Assembly: GCF_007859295.1 (NCBI RefSeq)
Contig: NZ_VOHB01000003.1
Span: 404,421 to 468,420, forward strand
DNA: 64,000 nucleotides
From: Planococcus sp. CPCC 101016
Lineage (GTDB): Bacteria; Bacillota; Bacilli; Bacillales_A; Planococcaceae
Reading direction: 5' to 3'
Made by a program: the position numbers and the translations under genes. Shown here piece by piece: positions 34,756 to 43,286 of this stretch (position 1 is its first letter; the number at the start of each line of letters is the position of its first letter). Below the pieces are notes generated by a model, which worked only from the letters and a program-made list of their open reading frames with translations, ran no database searches and was not told the DNA's origin.

Positions 34756-36116
34756 TTAACTTCCTCCTCTTGTGTTGTTGCTTCAGTCTTTTTTTGACGT
34801 CTTGGTTTGATTTTATTCTGATAGATTAATCCGAATAGAACCAGCAGTCCCAATCCGATCATGCCATACCAGCTGAGAATTTTAGGAATCCAGACAAAGA
34901 TAAAGGTGGTCCAAACCGCTCCATCGATCAAAGACGAAATGCTGGTGTTCTCACCCATTTCAAAATTTGAGGCAATGGCAGCCTCCGTAAACAGTGGTGC
35001 AATCCATGTGGCGATATAAAAACCGATTCCGATATAGATGGAGCCTCCGATAACCGTCCGGATAATATTTCCTCTAAATATTGGAACCATCAAACAAATT
35101 AAAAATGGAATAGAGGCCAGATCAGCAAAAGGCAAAACGGAATTTCCCGGCAGCAAAACCGCCATGAAAATCGTGATCGGCACAATCAACAAAGCTGAGG
35201 ACAGTACGGCCGGGTGCCCAATCGCCAAAGCGCTGTCCATCCCGATATACAAATCTCTTCCAGGGAAGCGCTTTTTAACAAATTCGCCCGCTGCCTCCGA
35301 AACCGGAATCAGCCCCTCCATCAACAAGGCAACCATTCGTGGAAGGAGTACCATGACGGCACCGGTTTGAATGGCTAACTGCAGAATCCCCGGAATGTCA
35401 TATCCAGCCAATATCCCGATCAGAATCCCGATCATTACACCGATGATTGTGGAATCTCCAAGAATACCAAGTCTTTTTTGAATCGACTCCGGATCAGCTT
35501 CCAGCTTGTTAAATCCCGGAATCCGATCAAAAACCCAATTCATCGGCATTGCCACAAAGGCAGATGGTGCCGAGGTTCCATGTGGAAAGGTAATGTTCTG
35601 AAAGCCGTAAAACTTCTCGATATGCTTGGCCAGAACATCTGCCATCAAATAAAGCAGCAGCAAGTGAACAATGATCGTCAGAATCCCCAGCCAAAAATCT
35701 GAAGTCAGGGCATAAACCAAAGAACCGGTGAAAGCTACGTGCCAAAAATTCCAAATGTCGACGTTCAGCGTTTTGGTCAAACCGAAAGTCAGCAACAACA
35801 GATTGACGCCTACGCCCAGCGGAATGGCTAAGCTTCCCAATGATGTTCCGTAAGAAATGGCAGAAGCTGCCGGCCAACCCACGTCAATGGTATTTAACTC
35901 AAAACCAAAATTATCGACCATCGATTGAGCGGCTGGCCCCAAACTTGAAACAAGCAGCCCGATAACCAAGTTAATTCCGACAAACCCGATCCCGACAATG
36001 ATACCGGCACGGATCGCTTTGCCAGGCTTAGTTCCCAGCACCAATGCAAAAATAAAGATCAAAATCGGCAATAATACACTCGCGCCAAGGTCCACAAACC
36101 ATTGCAAAAACCCCAT
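34752..36116 (-). CDS. gatC: PTS galactitol-type EIIC component
   Basis: 454 aa from ATG 36116, eight bases after GGAG. About eleven hydrophobic helices carry the EIIC-GAT pattern, including GASVLLPILIF, VGWPAASAISYGTSLGSLAIPLG, TFPHGTSAPSAFV and GMDSALAIGHPAV. The C-terminal tail is basic then acidic (KPRRQKKTEATTQEEE). It is the membrane channel of a PTS for galactitol or a related polyol. No polyol dehydrogenase or tagatose-bisphosphate aldolase is near, so the substrate is open. Confidence 0.92.
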   Translation of the reverse strand: MGFLQWFVDLGASVLLPILIFIFALVLGTKPGKAIRAGIIVGIGFVGINLVIGLLVSSLGPAAQSMVDNFGFELNTIDVGWPAASAISYGTSLGSLAIPLGVGVNLLLLTFGLTKTLNVDIWNFWHVAFTGSLVYALTSDFWLGILTIIVHLLLLYLMADVLAKHIEKFYGFQNITFPHGTSAPSAFVAMPMNWVFDRIPGFNKLEADPESIQKRLGILGDSTIIGVMIGILIGILAGYDIPGILQLAIQTGAVMVLLPRMVALLMEGLIPVSEAAGEFVKKRFPGRDLYIGMDSALAIGHPAVLSSALLIVPITIFMAVLLPGNSVLPFADLASIPFLICLMVPIFRGNIIRTVIGGSIYIGIGFYIATWIAPLFTEAAIASNFEMGENTSISSLIDGAVWTTFIFVWIPKILSWYGMIGLGLLVLFGLIYQNKIKPRRQKKTEATTQEEEVK

Positions 36117-36189
36117 CAGATTCACTCCTCTATTTATAATATTCATCTATAGAAAGAAAAAGCTTATTTTAGGGCTGTGCTGAAAATTT

Positions 36190-36639
36190 TTATACCTTGT
36201 CCTGCACTAATTCGTTCAGTTCATTCACATCTTTGACCTCAGCCAATTTTGAGACCATTTCAGGATCTTGAAATAAACCTACTAATTTTTGAAGCATATT
36301 CAGCTGGTCGTCCGAGCTTTTTAACGCGAGCATGAAAATCAGCTTCACATCCACCCATTTGTCATCCGTTCCCATCATCAGAAATTTGACAGGATTTTTT
36401 AAATTAGCAAAAGCGATTGTTGATTTATTGACCATATCGCCATCGGTATGCGGAATCGCTACGCCAACGGGCTCTGTCGGCAACCCGGTTGGATAGTTTT
36501 CCTCTCTTTTGAGAATGCTTTCGACAAACCCCTCTTTGACAAATCCTTGCTCAAATAGCCGATTTCCTAATAAATCCAGGACCTCTTCTTTTGAATCTGC
36601 TTCCATTTCAATGATCGTCAATTCTTCTGCCACTTTCAT
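36190..36639 (-). CDS. gatA: PTS EIIA component (fructose/galactitol type)
   Basis: 149 aa of the PTS_EIIA_2 fold. The phosphohistidine is in GVAIPHTDGDMV, preceded by REENYPTGLPTEP. It is the first gene of the IIA-IIC-IIB operon, 73 bp before the IIC start. AAAGGAG precedes ATG 36639. A perfect TGTGAT palindrome and a cre-like site lie upstream. Confidence 0.92.
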   Translation of the reverse strand: MKVAEELTIIEMEADSKEEVLDLLGNRLFEQGFVKEGFVESILKREENYPTGLPTEPVGVAIPHTDGDMVNKSTIAFANLKNPVKFLMMGTDDKWVDVKLIFMLALKSSDDQLNMLQKLVGLFQDPEMVSKLAEVKDVNELNELVQDKV

Positions 36640-36682
36640 CGTCCACGCTCCTTTTAAGTCTGATTTTTACTACTTCAACAGA

Positions 36683-36696
36683 TGTGATAGATCACA
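36683..36696. promoter_or_regulatory. Palindromic operator candidate upstream of gatA
   Basis: TGTGAT-AG-ATCACA, six-base perfect arms, 44 bp before the gatA start. The half-site resembles Crp/Fnr-type boxes but the spacing is two bases shorter than the usual form. Confidence 0.45.
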
Positions 36697-36792
36697 ATAT
36701 GTACAGATAACAGGCAGTTCTCATGCTTTGCCGCAATGATCTATCATTTTTACAAATGTTCTAATGTTGCACATTTGATGCTACCGTTAATT

Positions 36793-36807
36793 ATAAAGCG
36801 CTTTCAT
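36793..36807. promoter_or_regulatory. cre-like site upstream of the PTS operon
   Basis: ATAAAGCGCTTTCAT; read on the minus strand it departs from the cre consensus at one position. It lies about 155 bp before gatA. Confidence 0.5.
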
Positions 36808-37000
36808 TATAAATCAATAGACAATCAGAATATTTAGTTAATAAAAGCGGTCATATGATAAAAGAACTTTTAAACAGCTGTACTTGCAGGATTTAGTTCG
36901 CCCATTTAAAAGGTTAAAAACATACGGCGGCGACCGTGAGAAAAATGACGTTGTTTTGCGCCTCTTTATCACTATGCGTGGAATATCAAAAAGCCACTGC

Positions 37001-37026
37001 GTTTGAGAGCAAAAACAGCCGGGTAA
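37001..37026 (+). promoter_or_regulatory. Sigma-B-type promoter candidate of the DUF421 gene
   Basis: GTTTGA (37001-37006), 14 bases, GGGTAA (37021-37026), close to the general-stress consensus GTTTAA-N12-15-GGGTAT and 95 bases before the start codon. The rest of the 36640-37120 spacer holds only the two upstream sites of the PTS operon. Confidence 0.6.
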
Positions 37027-37120
37027 CTAAATGGTACAGATTTCGAAACTCTAAACAAAAGATAGATATGCTCTATAAATCTATGATGTTAAAGGACATG
37101 ATATCAAGGGAGGGATAACT

Positions 37121-37645
37121 TTGCTAGATACTTTACTGTTTGACGGCTGGAAAAGCCCTATCCGAATTGTGATAATGGCAATATTTATTTATGGATACCT
37201 GATCTTGATCATGCGGCTTTCCGGAAAGCGAACGATGTTTCAGTACAATATGTTCGATGTCATTATTTCCGTTGCTTACGGATCCACAATTGCAACCATC
37301 CTTACTACTGATAAGATTTCATTTATCGAGGGGGCATTTGTACTTGGAATGCTGACTTTTATTCAGCTATTTATTGCTGTAATGGAAATGAAATCAAAGA
37401 AATTTGGCGCCGTCATCAACCCAACCCCGACTTTTCTCTATTATAACGGCGAGTATTGTGAAGAGGCTCTAAAGAAGGAGCGAGTTTTGAAGAGCGAAAT
37501 CAGAAACGCCGCGCGGCAACAAGGCAGTGGTTCAATGGAATTGATAGAAGCTGTCGTACTGGAAGGCAATGGAATGTTGTCTCTTATCCCTAAAAGCAAA
37601 GCAGGAGCCATGGATACGCTCATTGATGCAGAACATATTAAATAG
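37121..37645 (+). CDS. DUF421 (YetF-like) membrane protein
   Basis: 174 aa from TTG 37121 behind AAGGGAGG. Three transmembrane helices (about residues 13-33, 42-60, 67-88) are followed by a cytoplasmic domain with VINPTPTFLYYNGEYCEEAL and a later SMELIEAVVLEGNGMLSLIPK, the DUF421 pattern. Several Bacillus paralogues of this family belong to the general stress regulon, which fits the promoter seen here. Biochemical role unknown. Confidence 0.87.
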   Translation: MLDTLLFDGWKSPIRIVIMAIFIYGYLILIMRLSGKRTMFQYNMFDVIISVAYGSTIATILTTDKISFIEGAFVLGMLTFIQLFIAVMEMKSKKFGAVINPTPTFLYYNGEYCEEALKKERVLKSEIRNAARQQGSGSMELIEAVVLEGNGMLSLIPKSKAGAMDTLIDAEHIK

Positions 37646-37747
37646 AATTCTAAGCTATTTAGTTTACAGGAGAATGGAACCTCATCTTCTTGTCTAATGA
37701 ATCAGTTAGTCTTCGGAAAAAAACTGTAATTCTAAATGAAGAAAAAC

Positions 37748-37790
37748 AAACAAGCTGACCGCTCGAGTGAGAGGCCAGCTTGTTTATTTT
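37748..37790. terminator. Terminator between DUF421 gene and dus
   Basis: AAACAAGCTG (37748-37757) pairs with CAGCTTGTTT (37776-37785); U-rich tracts on both strands suggest it serves both converging genes. Confidence 0.75.
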
Positions 37791-37881
37791 TATGAATATA
37801 AGGAGTACTGCAAGAAAGACATTCTTCCAGTACACGAATTTATTTTCTATAGCAGTCAAGTTACATTCTTCGGAAATTCAG

Positions 37882-38877
37882 CTAGTTTCCTGCCACTTCG
37901 ACCAAGCTTTGTTCTTCTTCAAAAGCATTGAGCAGTGCACGCACTTCATCCGTTGTTTCTGTATACATCAATTGGTTCCGCAACTCCCCGGCTCCACGGA
38001 CTCCACGGACATAGATCTTAAAGAAGCGACGGAGCGGCTTGAAGGAAATTGGCTCGATGTCAGTGGAATATTTGTCATGGAGATCCATGTGAAGTCTCAA
38101 AAGATCAAATAATTCTTTGGTGTCATGCTCTCTCGGTTCTTGTTCAAAGGCAAATGGATTATGGAAAATCCCTCGCCCGATCATGACGCCGTCAATGCCG
38201 TATTTATCGGCAAGCTCTTGGCCAGTTTGACGATCCGGAATATCCCCGTTAATAGTCAAAAGTGTATTCGGCGCTATTTCATCTCGAAGTTTCTTGATCT
38301 CCGGAATGAGTTCCCAGTGTGCAGGCACTGCACTCATTTCTTTTTTCGTCCGTAAATGGATCGATAGATTGGCGATGTCCTGCTCCAATACATGGGTCAG
38401 CCAGCCTTTCCACTCTTCCACGTTGGTATAACCAAGCCGTGTTTTCACACTGACAGGCAATCCGCCTGCTTTAGCCGCCTGAATGATCTCAGCTGCGTTG
38501 TCCGGGTAATTGATCAGACCGCTGCCTTTTCCTTTTGCGGCGACATTCGGCACAGGGCAGCCCATGTTGATATCGATTCCTTTAAAGCCTTGCTTTGCCA
38601 TGCCGATACTCATTTCACGGAAATGCTCGGGCTTGTTGCCCCATATGTGCGCCACCATGGGCTGTTCATCTTCTGTAAACGTCAGACGCCCACGCACACT
38701 GAAAACCGCTTCCGGATGACAGTAACTTTCCGTGTTCGTAAACTCTGTAAAAAACACGTCAGGTCTTGCCGCTTCAGCTACTACATGGCGAAACACCACG
38801 TTCGTCACATCTTCCATCGGCGCTAAAACAAAAAATGGCTTCGGCAAATCACGCCAAAAATTCTCTTTCATACTCAC
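37882..38877 (-). CDS. dus: tRNA-dihydrouridine synthase
   Basis: 331 aa FMN TIM barrel. [11 protein letters not shown] at residue 16, [11 protein letters not shown] with the catalytic Cys near residue 100, VKTRLGY, and [16 protein letters not shown] for FMN phosphate binding are present, followed by the helical tRNA-binding domain. It reduces uridines in tRNA D-loops with NADPH. It differs from the usual Bacillales DusB by [11 protein letters not shown] in place of the common HGRT motif, so it is probably an additional paralogue. Start GTG 38877 or ATG 38871. Confidence 0.9.
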   Translation of the reverse strand: MSMKENFWRDLPKPFFVLAPMEDVTNVVFRHVVAEAARPDVFFTEFTNTESYCHPEAVFSVRGRLTFTEDEQPMVAHIWGNKPEHFREMSIGMAKQGFKGIDINMGCPVPNVAAKGKGSGLINYPDNAAEIIQAAKAGGLPVSVKTRLGYTNVEEWKGWLTHVLEQDIANLSIHLRTKKEMSAVPAHWELIPEIKKLRDEIAPNTLLTINGDIPDRQTGQELADKYGIDGVMIGRGIFHNPFAFEQEPREHDTKELFDLLRLHMDLHDKYSTDIEPISFKPLRRFFKIYVRGVRGAGELRNQLMYTETTDEVRALLNAFEEEQSLVEVAGN

Positions 38878-39212
38878 ATTCCAATCCTTTCATTACGGGA
38901 TAAAAGGCCAGTCCTCTACCCAAAAATTCTTGCTTTATCTATACTGAAAATCAGTAAACATCGACTTTTTCTAAGGTTATTTCATTATTTCTTAACCTTG
39001 TATAGTTTACACGAATCTCGTCTTTGTGGAAAGCAGCGCGTTCCAAACAGCCCGGATATGTTCAACTCTACTCTCTTCTATCGTATCTTCGGAAACGAAT
39101 GGGACTGGCTTTTATGCAAGTTATTATGCAATGATGCTTGCCGGCAGAACCCCGTAAAGATTGGAAAAATGTGACGACCATATGCACAACAGATCAATAA
39201 GCGAATATCGTA
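38878..39212. other. Intergenic spacer without a recognisable gene
   Basis: 335 bp between dus and lnrN. I see no frame with a Shine-Dalgarno site and no clear hairpin terminator. A 12-bp palindrome CGTATTAATACG (39208-39219) overlaps the end of the lnrN frame. Confidence 0.5.
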
Positions 39213-40316
39213 TTAATACGTACGGCGTTCCATCAAGTTGATGCCGATTCCCATACAAACTACGCCAATTAGCAATAAGATGGAGATTGGTTCGCTGAGC
39301 TCCTGCCAGCTGCGGTCATATATCGCAACACCTTTTAAGGCATCAAGTCCGTAGGTAATCGGCAGGATTTTAGATATAGCCAGCAGCATATTACTGTTGA
39401 CCAGCTCAATCGGCCAGAAAGCGCCGCCGATCATCGCCATTCCGGTTGCGATAATCGGAACGACCGCTTGAAGCTGCTGCGGACGACTGACCAAGCCCAT
39501 GACAAGCATGCTAAGAGCCACAATCGCAAATGTGTAGCACGCAATGATTAACAAAATCGCTCCAAAACGATCGCCGACATCAAAATGAAATGCGTACTTG
39601 AATAAAATGAAAATCGTGACAATCTGGAAATAGCCAATGGCAAAACTGTACGCCAGGTGACCTAAATAAATTTCCCATTTACCCACTGGAGACAAAATCA
39701 AGCGGTTCCAAGTTCCATATTTCTTTTCCTCAACAATTTTCATCAAACTGAACATGATTGTATAGACCGAGAAAAACAAGGTCATTCCAAATAAAAGCTG
39801 CAATTGATTGTCATATTGAAATTCCTCGGTGCCCTCCAAGGTGGTAGTGGTTACTTGAAGCGGCGGCTCCTCCATCAAGCCAGCAACTTCTGTCCGTATA
39901 TCACTTCCAGCTATTTGCTGTTCAACTTGTTGAAACCGTAATTCCTCACGATACTTCCGGTTCAAAAAGGCTTCCAGAACAAAACGCCCCATATCGTCGG
40001 CCGCCAGCACAATCCGGTAGTTACCATCCATTAAGCGCAGCGCTAACGGTGCATCACCTGCTGCAACGGCTTCACGCACATCTTTTTCACTCATTAATTG
40101 GAAGTTGAATTCTTCAGCTTTATTAAGCGAAGCCACCCAATCTTCCGCCTCCGACTCTGGCAATGAATCATCTGCATAAGCAAGAATCGCTGGCCGTTCC
40201 GCAGGATTGTTGCCGGCTAATAAAGCGACAAAAATAATGGTCATGATAAGAAATGACAACATCATGACAGGCGCTCGGCGAAATCTTTGCCATTGCAGTA
40301 AGAATACCGATTTCAT
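39213..40316 (-). CDS. lnrN: ABC-2 type exporter permease (LnrN/YfiN-like)
   Basis: 367 aa of the ABC2_membrane_3 type. One N-terminal helix (residues about 17-36) is followed by a large external loop to about 170, then five helices, with EEKKYGTWNRLILSPVGKWEIYLGH preceding the second. The layout is that of YhgE/YfiN-type permeases. GGGAGG precedes ATG 40316, two bases after the lnrM stop. It should form a heterodimeric channel with LnrM, powered by LnrL. Confidence 0.88.
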   Translation of the reverse strand: MKSVFLLQWQRFRRAPVMMLSFLIMTIIFVALLAGNNPAERPAILAYADDSLPESEAEDWVASLNKAEEFNFQLMSEKDVREAVAAGDAPLALRLMDGNYRIVLAADDMGRFVLEAFLNRKYREELRFQQVEQQIAGSDIRTEVAGLMEEPPLQVTTTTLEGTEEFQYDNQLQLLFGMTLFFSVYTIMFSLMKIVEEKKYGTWNRLILSPVGKWEIYLGHLAYSFAIGYFQIVTIFILFKYAFHFDVGDRFGAILLIIACYTFAIVALSMLVMGLVSRPQQLQAVVPIIATGMAMIGGAFWPIELVNSNMLLAISKILPITYGLDALKGVAIYDRSWQELSEPISILLLIGVVCMGIGINLMERRTY

Positions 40317-40318
40317 GA

Positions 40319-41590
40319 CTAAGCCTCCCCCTTTCTTGGAAAGATCAGCAGACTCAAAATGAGCAAAACAATTGTTAGTAGAAGAACCCGACTAAGCGGT
40401 TCCCATAGCAGGACGATCTCCAAGTTTTGAAGCCAAATTAGAAAAGCATTCAAAGAAGCTCCATTTGGAGTCCACCCTCCAAGCTTCTGAATGGAGTCAG
40501 GCATGCCTTCTGTCGGTGTAAAACTGCCGCCAAGAAAAGCAAATATTGTTACGACACCGCCTGCAAAAACTGTCGTGATGCTGTCGTTATTAAAACGCAT
40601 GGTCAAAGCAGTTAAAAAGGCTGCCAATGCTCCAACACAAATTGCTAAGGTAAATCCAATCAACAGCATCCCTGGCCAAAACGACCAATTCGTCAAATCG
40701 AATGCACCAAAAAGCAAGGAAGAAAAGAAAAACAAGATACAGAACTGCAGGAACGTGACAGTTGCTGCCGAAATCGCTTTTGCCCCCAGATATACAAAAG
40801 GATGCTGGTCTGACAACAAAATGCGGTTCAAGACAAATTGCTGCTTTTCAACAAATGCGATTCCTGAAATGGTGGCACCGACAAATAAAGCAAACATGAC
40901 GGCCATGCCGATCGTGTAATATTGGAACGAACTGATTGGCTGGACAGCTGAAACGCTTTCCACTCCGCCAAACTGAACCGACGTTTCTTCTGGCGCTGGC
41001 GCCTCACCGTTCGCTGCTTGGGCTATCGCACTTTCAAAATTAAGCGACCAGACGAATTCTTCTAAAATATCGGTAAAAACCTCTGACTGAGTTGCTGCAT
41101 GATCGGCAATCATCAATTCCAGCTCTGCTCCACCGCCGGTGTCCATCAGCATTTTTTGCAGGGCATTCAATGTGAAATTTTCTGGAATCGTAAGAATTGC
41201 CACTACTTCTTCCTCTTCCAGCGCTTCAGCGGCAGCTGCTGTATCCATTTCTTGAGCAGTCACTAATTCTCTTAAACTTTCATCCGTTAAAATCCCCTGA
41301 AGAATCGAAGACGGACTGGTTTCTTGGGCTGCTGCCATTATTCTGCTACGTGCTTCTGCAGGAATACCTGAACCGTTCAATTCTTCCGCAAATTGTTCGA
41401 GCCCCAATTGTTCATTATCTTCCTGTACAATAGCCACATCCATCGATAATACTTCTGAATTGCCGCTGAGCAATCCACTCAATGCAAATCCCAGGATGGC
41501 TATCAAAATGAATGGCATTGCCAACAGCACAGCCAGTTCAGTTCGATCGCGAAACAAGACCAGAATGTCTTTTTTCAAAAACGTATACAT
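40319..41590 (-). CDS. lnrM: ABC-2 type exporter permease (LnrM/YfiM-like)
   Basis: 423 aa. An N-terminal helix (about residues 19-42), a long external domain (about 45-225) and five or six C-terminal helices. EKQQFVLNRILLSDQHPFVYLGAKAI is the cytoplasmic loop before helix 3. It is a paralogue of the neighbouring LnrN. Lipid-like antibiotics such as linearmycins are the known substrates of the B. subtilis counterpart; the substrate here is inferred from operon structure. Confidence 0.88.
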   Translation of the reverse strand: MYTFLKKDILVLFRDRTELAVLLAMPFILIAILGFALSGLLSGNSEVLSMDVAIVQEDNEQLGLEQFAEELNGSGIPAEARSRIMAAAQETSPSSILQGILTDESLRELVTAQEMDTAAAAEALEEEEVVAILTIPENFTLNALQKMLMDTGGGAELELMIADHAATQSEVFTDILEEFVWSLNFESAIAQAANGEAPAPEETSVQFGGVESVSAVQPISSFQYYTIGMAVMFALFVGATISGIAFVEKQQFVLNRILLSDQHPFVYLGAKAISAATVTFLQFCILFFFSSLLFGAFDLTNWSFWPGMLLIGFTLAICVGALAAFLTALTMRFNNDSITTVFAGGVVTIFAFLGGSFTPTEGMPDSIQKLGGWTPNGASLNAFLIWLQNLEIVLLWEPLSRVLLLTIVLLILSLLIFPRKGEA

Positions 41591-41602
41591 GGGTCTGCCT
41601 CC

Positions 41603-42535
41603 TCAATCTCTCAGTTTTCTGCCTGTCAAATGCAGGAATACATCTTCCAAACTTGGCTTCTGAACATTCACATTAATGATTTCCACCTGATGACGCTCGG
41701 AAGCCTGGAACACTTCTCCCAAAATCCGGCTGCCTTTTGGAAGAATCAGCTTGATGCCTTTTTCTGTTTCAACTGCCTGTTTGATCACTTTGAAAGATTG
41801 CAGGTCTTTGAAAAACGCCGGATACGGACGGTCTAATTCAATCCAAACCGTTTCTTCACTCGAGAGAATGCTCTTCAACTCTTCTTTTGTGCCGCTGGCG
41901 ATGATTTTTCCATGATCCATAATGTAAACACGATCACAGAGGCGTTCTACTTCCTCCATATAATGGCTGGTGTACAACACGGTCAATCCTTTTTCATGAT
42001 TGAGCTGGCGCACCATCTCCAGAATGTGGCTGCGCGATTGCGGATCGATTCCGACAGTGGGTTCATCCATAATGATAATTTCAGGTTCATGCATCATAGC
42101 GGCCGCAATGTTGATGCGACGCTTCATTCCACCGGAATAAGTTTTGACAATCTCTTTCTGGCGCTCCGCCAATCCGACCAATTCCAGAGAGCGTTGGATG
42201 GCACCTTCTAAAGCTTTTCCTGAAAGTCCATAAATCCGTCCAAAGAACTTTAAATTTTCATACGCCGTCAATTCTCCGTAAAGTGCGATTTCTTGCGGCA
42301 CTACACCGAGTATCCGTCTCATCTCACTTGGATTCTTGATGATACTTTTGCCATTTAGCCGGACATCTCCAGACGTCGGTTTCAATAAAGTTGAAATCAT
42401 GGAAATCGTCGTGGATTTTCCTGCTCCATTCGGCCCAAGCAAACCGACCGACTCGCCTTTATCCAAATATAAGCTGGCTCCTTCTACTGCAGTCTTCCCT
42501 TTGAATACTTTTTTTAGTTCTTCGGTTTCCAGCAA
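41603..42535 (-). CDS. lnrL: ABC exporter ATP-binding protein (LnrL/YfiL-like)
   Basis: 310 aa. Walker A GPNGAGKST, Q-loop PQEIALY, signature YSGGMKRR, Walker B IIIMDEPT and the H-loop YTSHYMEE are intact, and a C-terminal DUF4162-type region ends in PSLEDVFLHLTGRKLRD. TTG 42535 follows AAAGGAG by nine bases. The gene is followed 12 bp later by lnrM and preceded by an intrinsic terminator, so it probably has its own regulated promoter. Confidence 0.93.
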   Translation of the reverse strand: MLETEELKKVFKGKTAVEGASLYLDKGESVGLLGPNGAGKSTTISMISTLLKPTSGDVRLNGKSIIKNPSEMRRILGVVPQEIALYGELTAYENLKFFGRIYGLSGKALEGAIQRSLELVGLAERQKEIVKTYSGGMKRRINIAAAMMHEPEIIIMDEPTVGIDPQSRSHILEMVRQLNHEKGLTVLYTSHYMEEVERLCDRVYIMDHGKIIASGTKEELKSILSSEETVWIELDRPYPAFFKDLQSFKVIKQAVETEKGIKLILPKGSRILGEVFQASERHQVEIINVNVQKPSLEDVFLHLTGRKLRD

Positions 42536-42587
42536 AATCTCCCGCTCCTTTCCATCTTCGTTTCTGTAACCTGAGTGTATGTAAAAA

Positions 42588-42609
42588 GAGACAGTGCACC
42601 CACTGTCTC
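42588..42609 (-). terminator. Terminator between lnrK and lnrL
   Basis: GAGACAGTG (42588-42596) pairs with CACTGTCTC (42601-42609) around CACC; the minus strand continues CUUUUUAC. It splits the two-component genes from the ABC genes. Confidence 0.85.
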
Positions 42610-42653
42610 ACGTCATTACTTTCATTTAAAACCGTGACCTCCGTCATATTCAC

Positions 42654-43286
42654 TTAAACAAGTCCATGGCGGATGGCGTAGATGGCAATTTGAGTGCGGT
42701 CCCGAAGCTCTAGTTTATCCAAAATGATGCTGATATGATTCTTTACCGTCCCCACCGACAATGCCAGTTCATCAGAAATTTCTCGATTGCTGCGTCCTTC
42801 TCCTATACGGCAGATGATGTCCAGTTCTCTAGACGTCAAAGATTCATCCACCTTTTTCTCAGCAGGCCGTTTCATCAGTTTAGGCAGGATATTTGCAGCC
42901 ACATGATCTTCGAGCACAAGACCGCCATCCAAGCAGCTCCGAATGGACCGTATCAACTCCGATGTATCTGCATCTTTCAATAAATAACCTCTGGCACCGC
43001 TTTTCAGTGCCTCCAGCGCATACTCATCATCATTAAAAGTGGTCAATATCAGCACCTTGCTTTTGGGCCAACGCGATAGGATGATGCGGGTTGCTTCCAG
43101 ACCGTCCATTACCGGCATTCGAATATCCATAACAATCAGATCGAACGAATGCGTTTCACATAACTCCACTGCCTCTTTGCCGTTCACTGCTTCTCCTGTC
43201 ACTTGAATCGCTTTGTCTGTTTCAATCATCATTTTTAACCCTTGGCGCACCATTGCCTGGTCTTCTGCCAACAATACACGAATCAT
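42654..43286 (-). CDS. lnrK: NarL/LuxR-type response regulator (LnrK/YfiK-like)
   Basis: 210 aa. Receiver: EDQ acidic pair near residue 8, phosphoacceptor Asp in IVMDIRMPVMDG near 54, KDADTSELI. The LuxR helix-turn-helix is at the C-terminus (LTSRELDIICRIGEGRSNREI, VGTVKNHISIILDKL, each partial). It overlaps the kinase gene by 4 bp and is likely to activate lnrLMN. Confidence 0.93.
   Translation of the reverse strand: MIRVLLAEDQAMVRQGLKMMIETDKAIQVTGEAVNGKEAVELCETHSFDLIVMDIRMPVMDGLEATRIILSRWPKSKVLILTTFNDDEYALEALKSGARGYLLKDADTSELIRSIRSCLDGGLVLEDHVAANILPKLMKRPAEKKVDESLTSRELDIICRIGEGRSNREISDELALSVGTVKNHISIILDKLELRDRTQIAIYAIRHGLV

Noticed and set aside
36936..37118. 60-codon open frame before the DUF421 gene
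   Set aside because: No Shine-Dalgarno site, odd composition, and it contains the sigma-B-like promoter; best seen as chance.
42459..42653. 64-codon frame between lnrK and lnrL
   Set aside because: It passes through the intrinsic terminator at 42588-42609 and overlaps the conserved N-terminus of lnrL.
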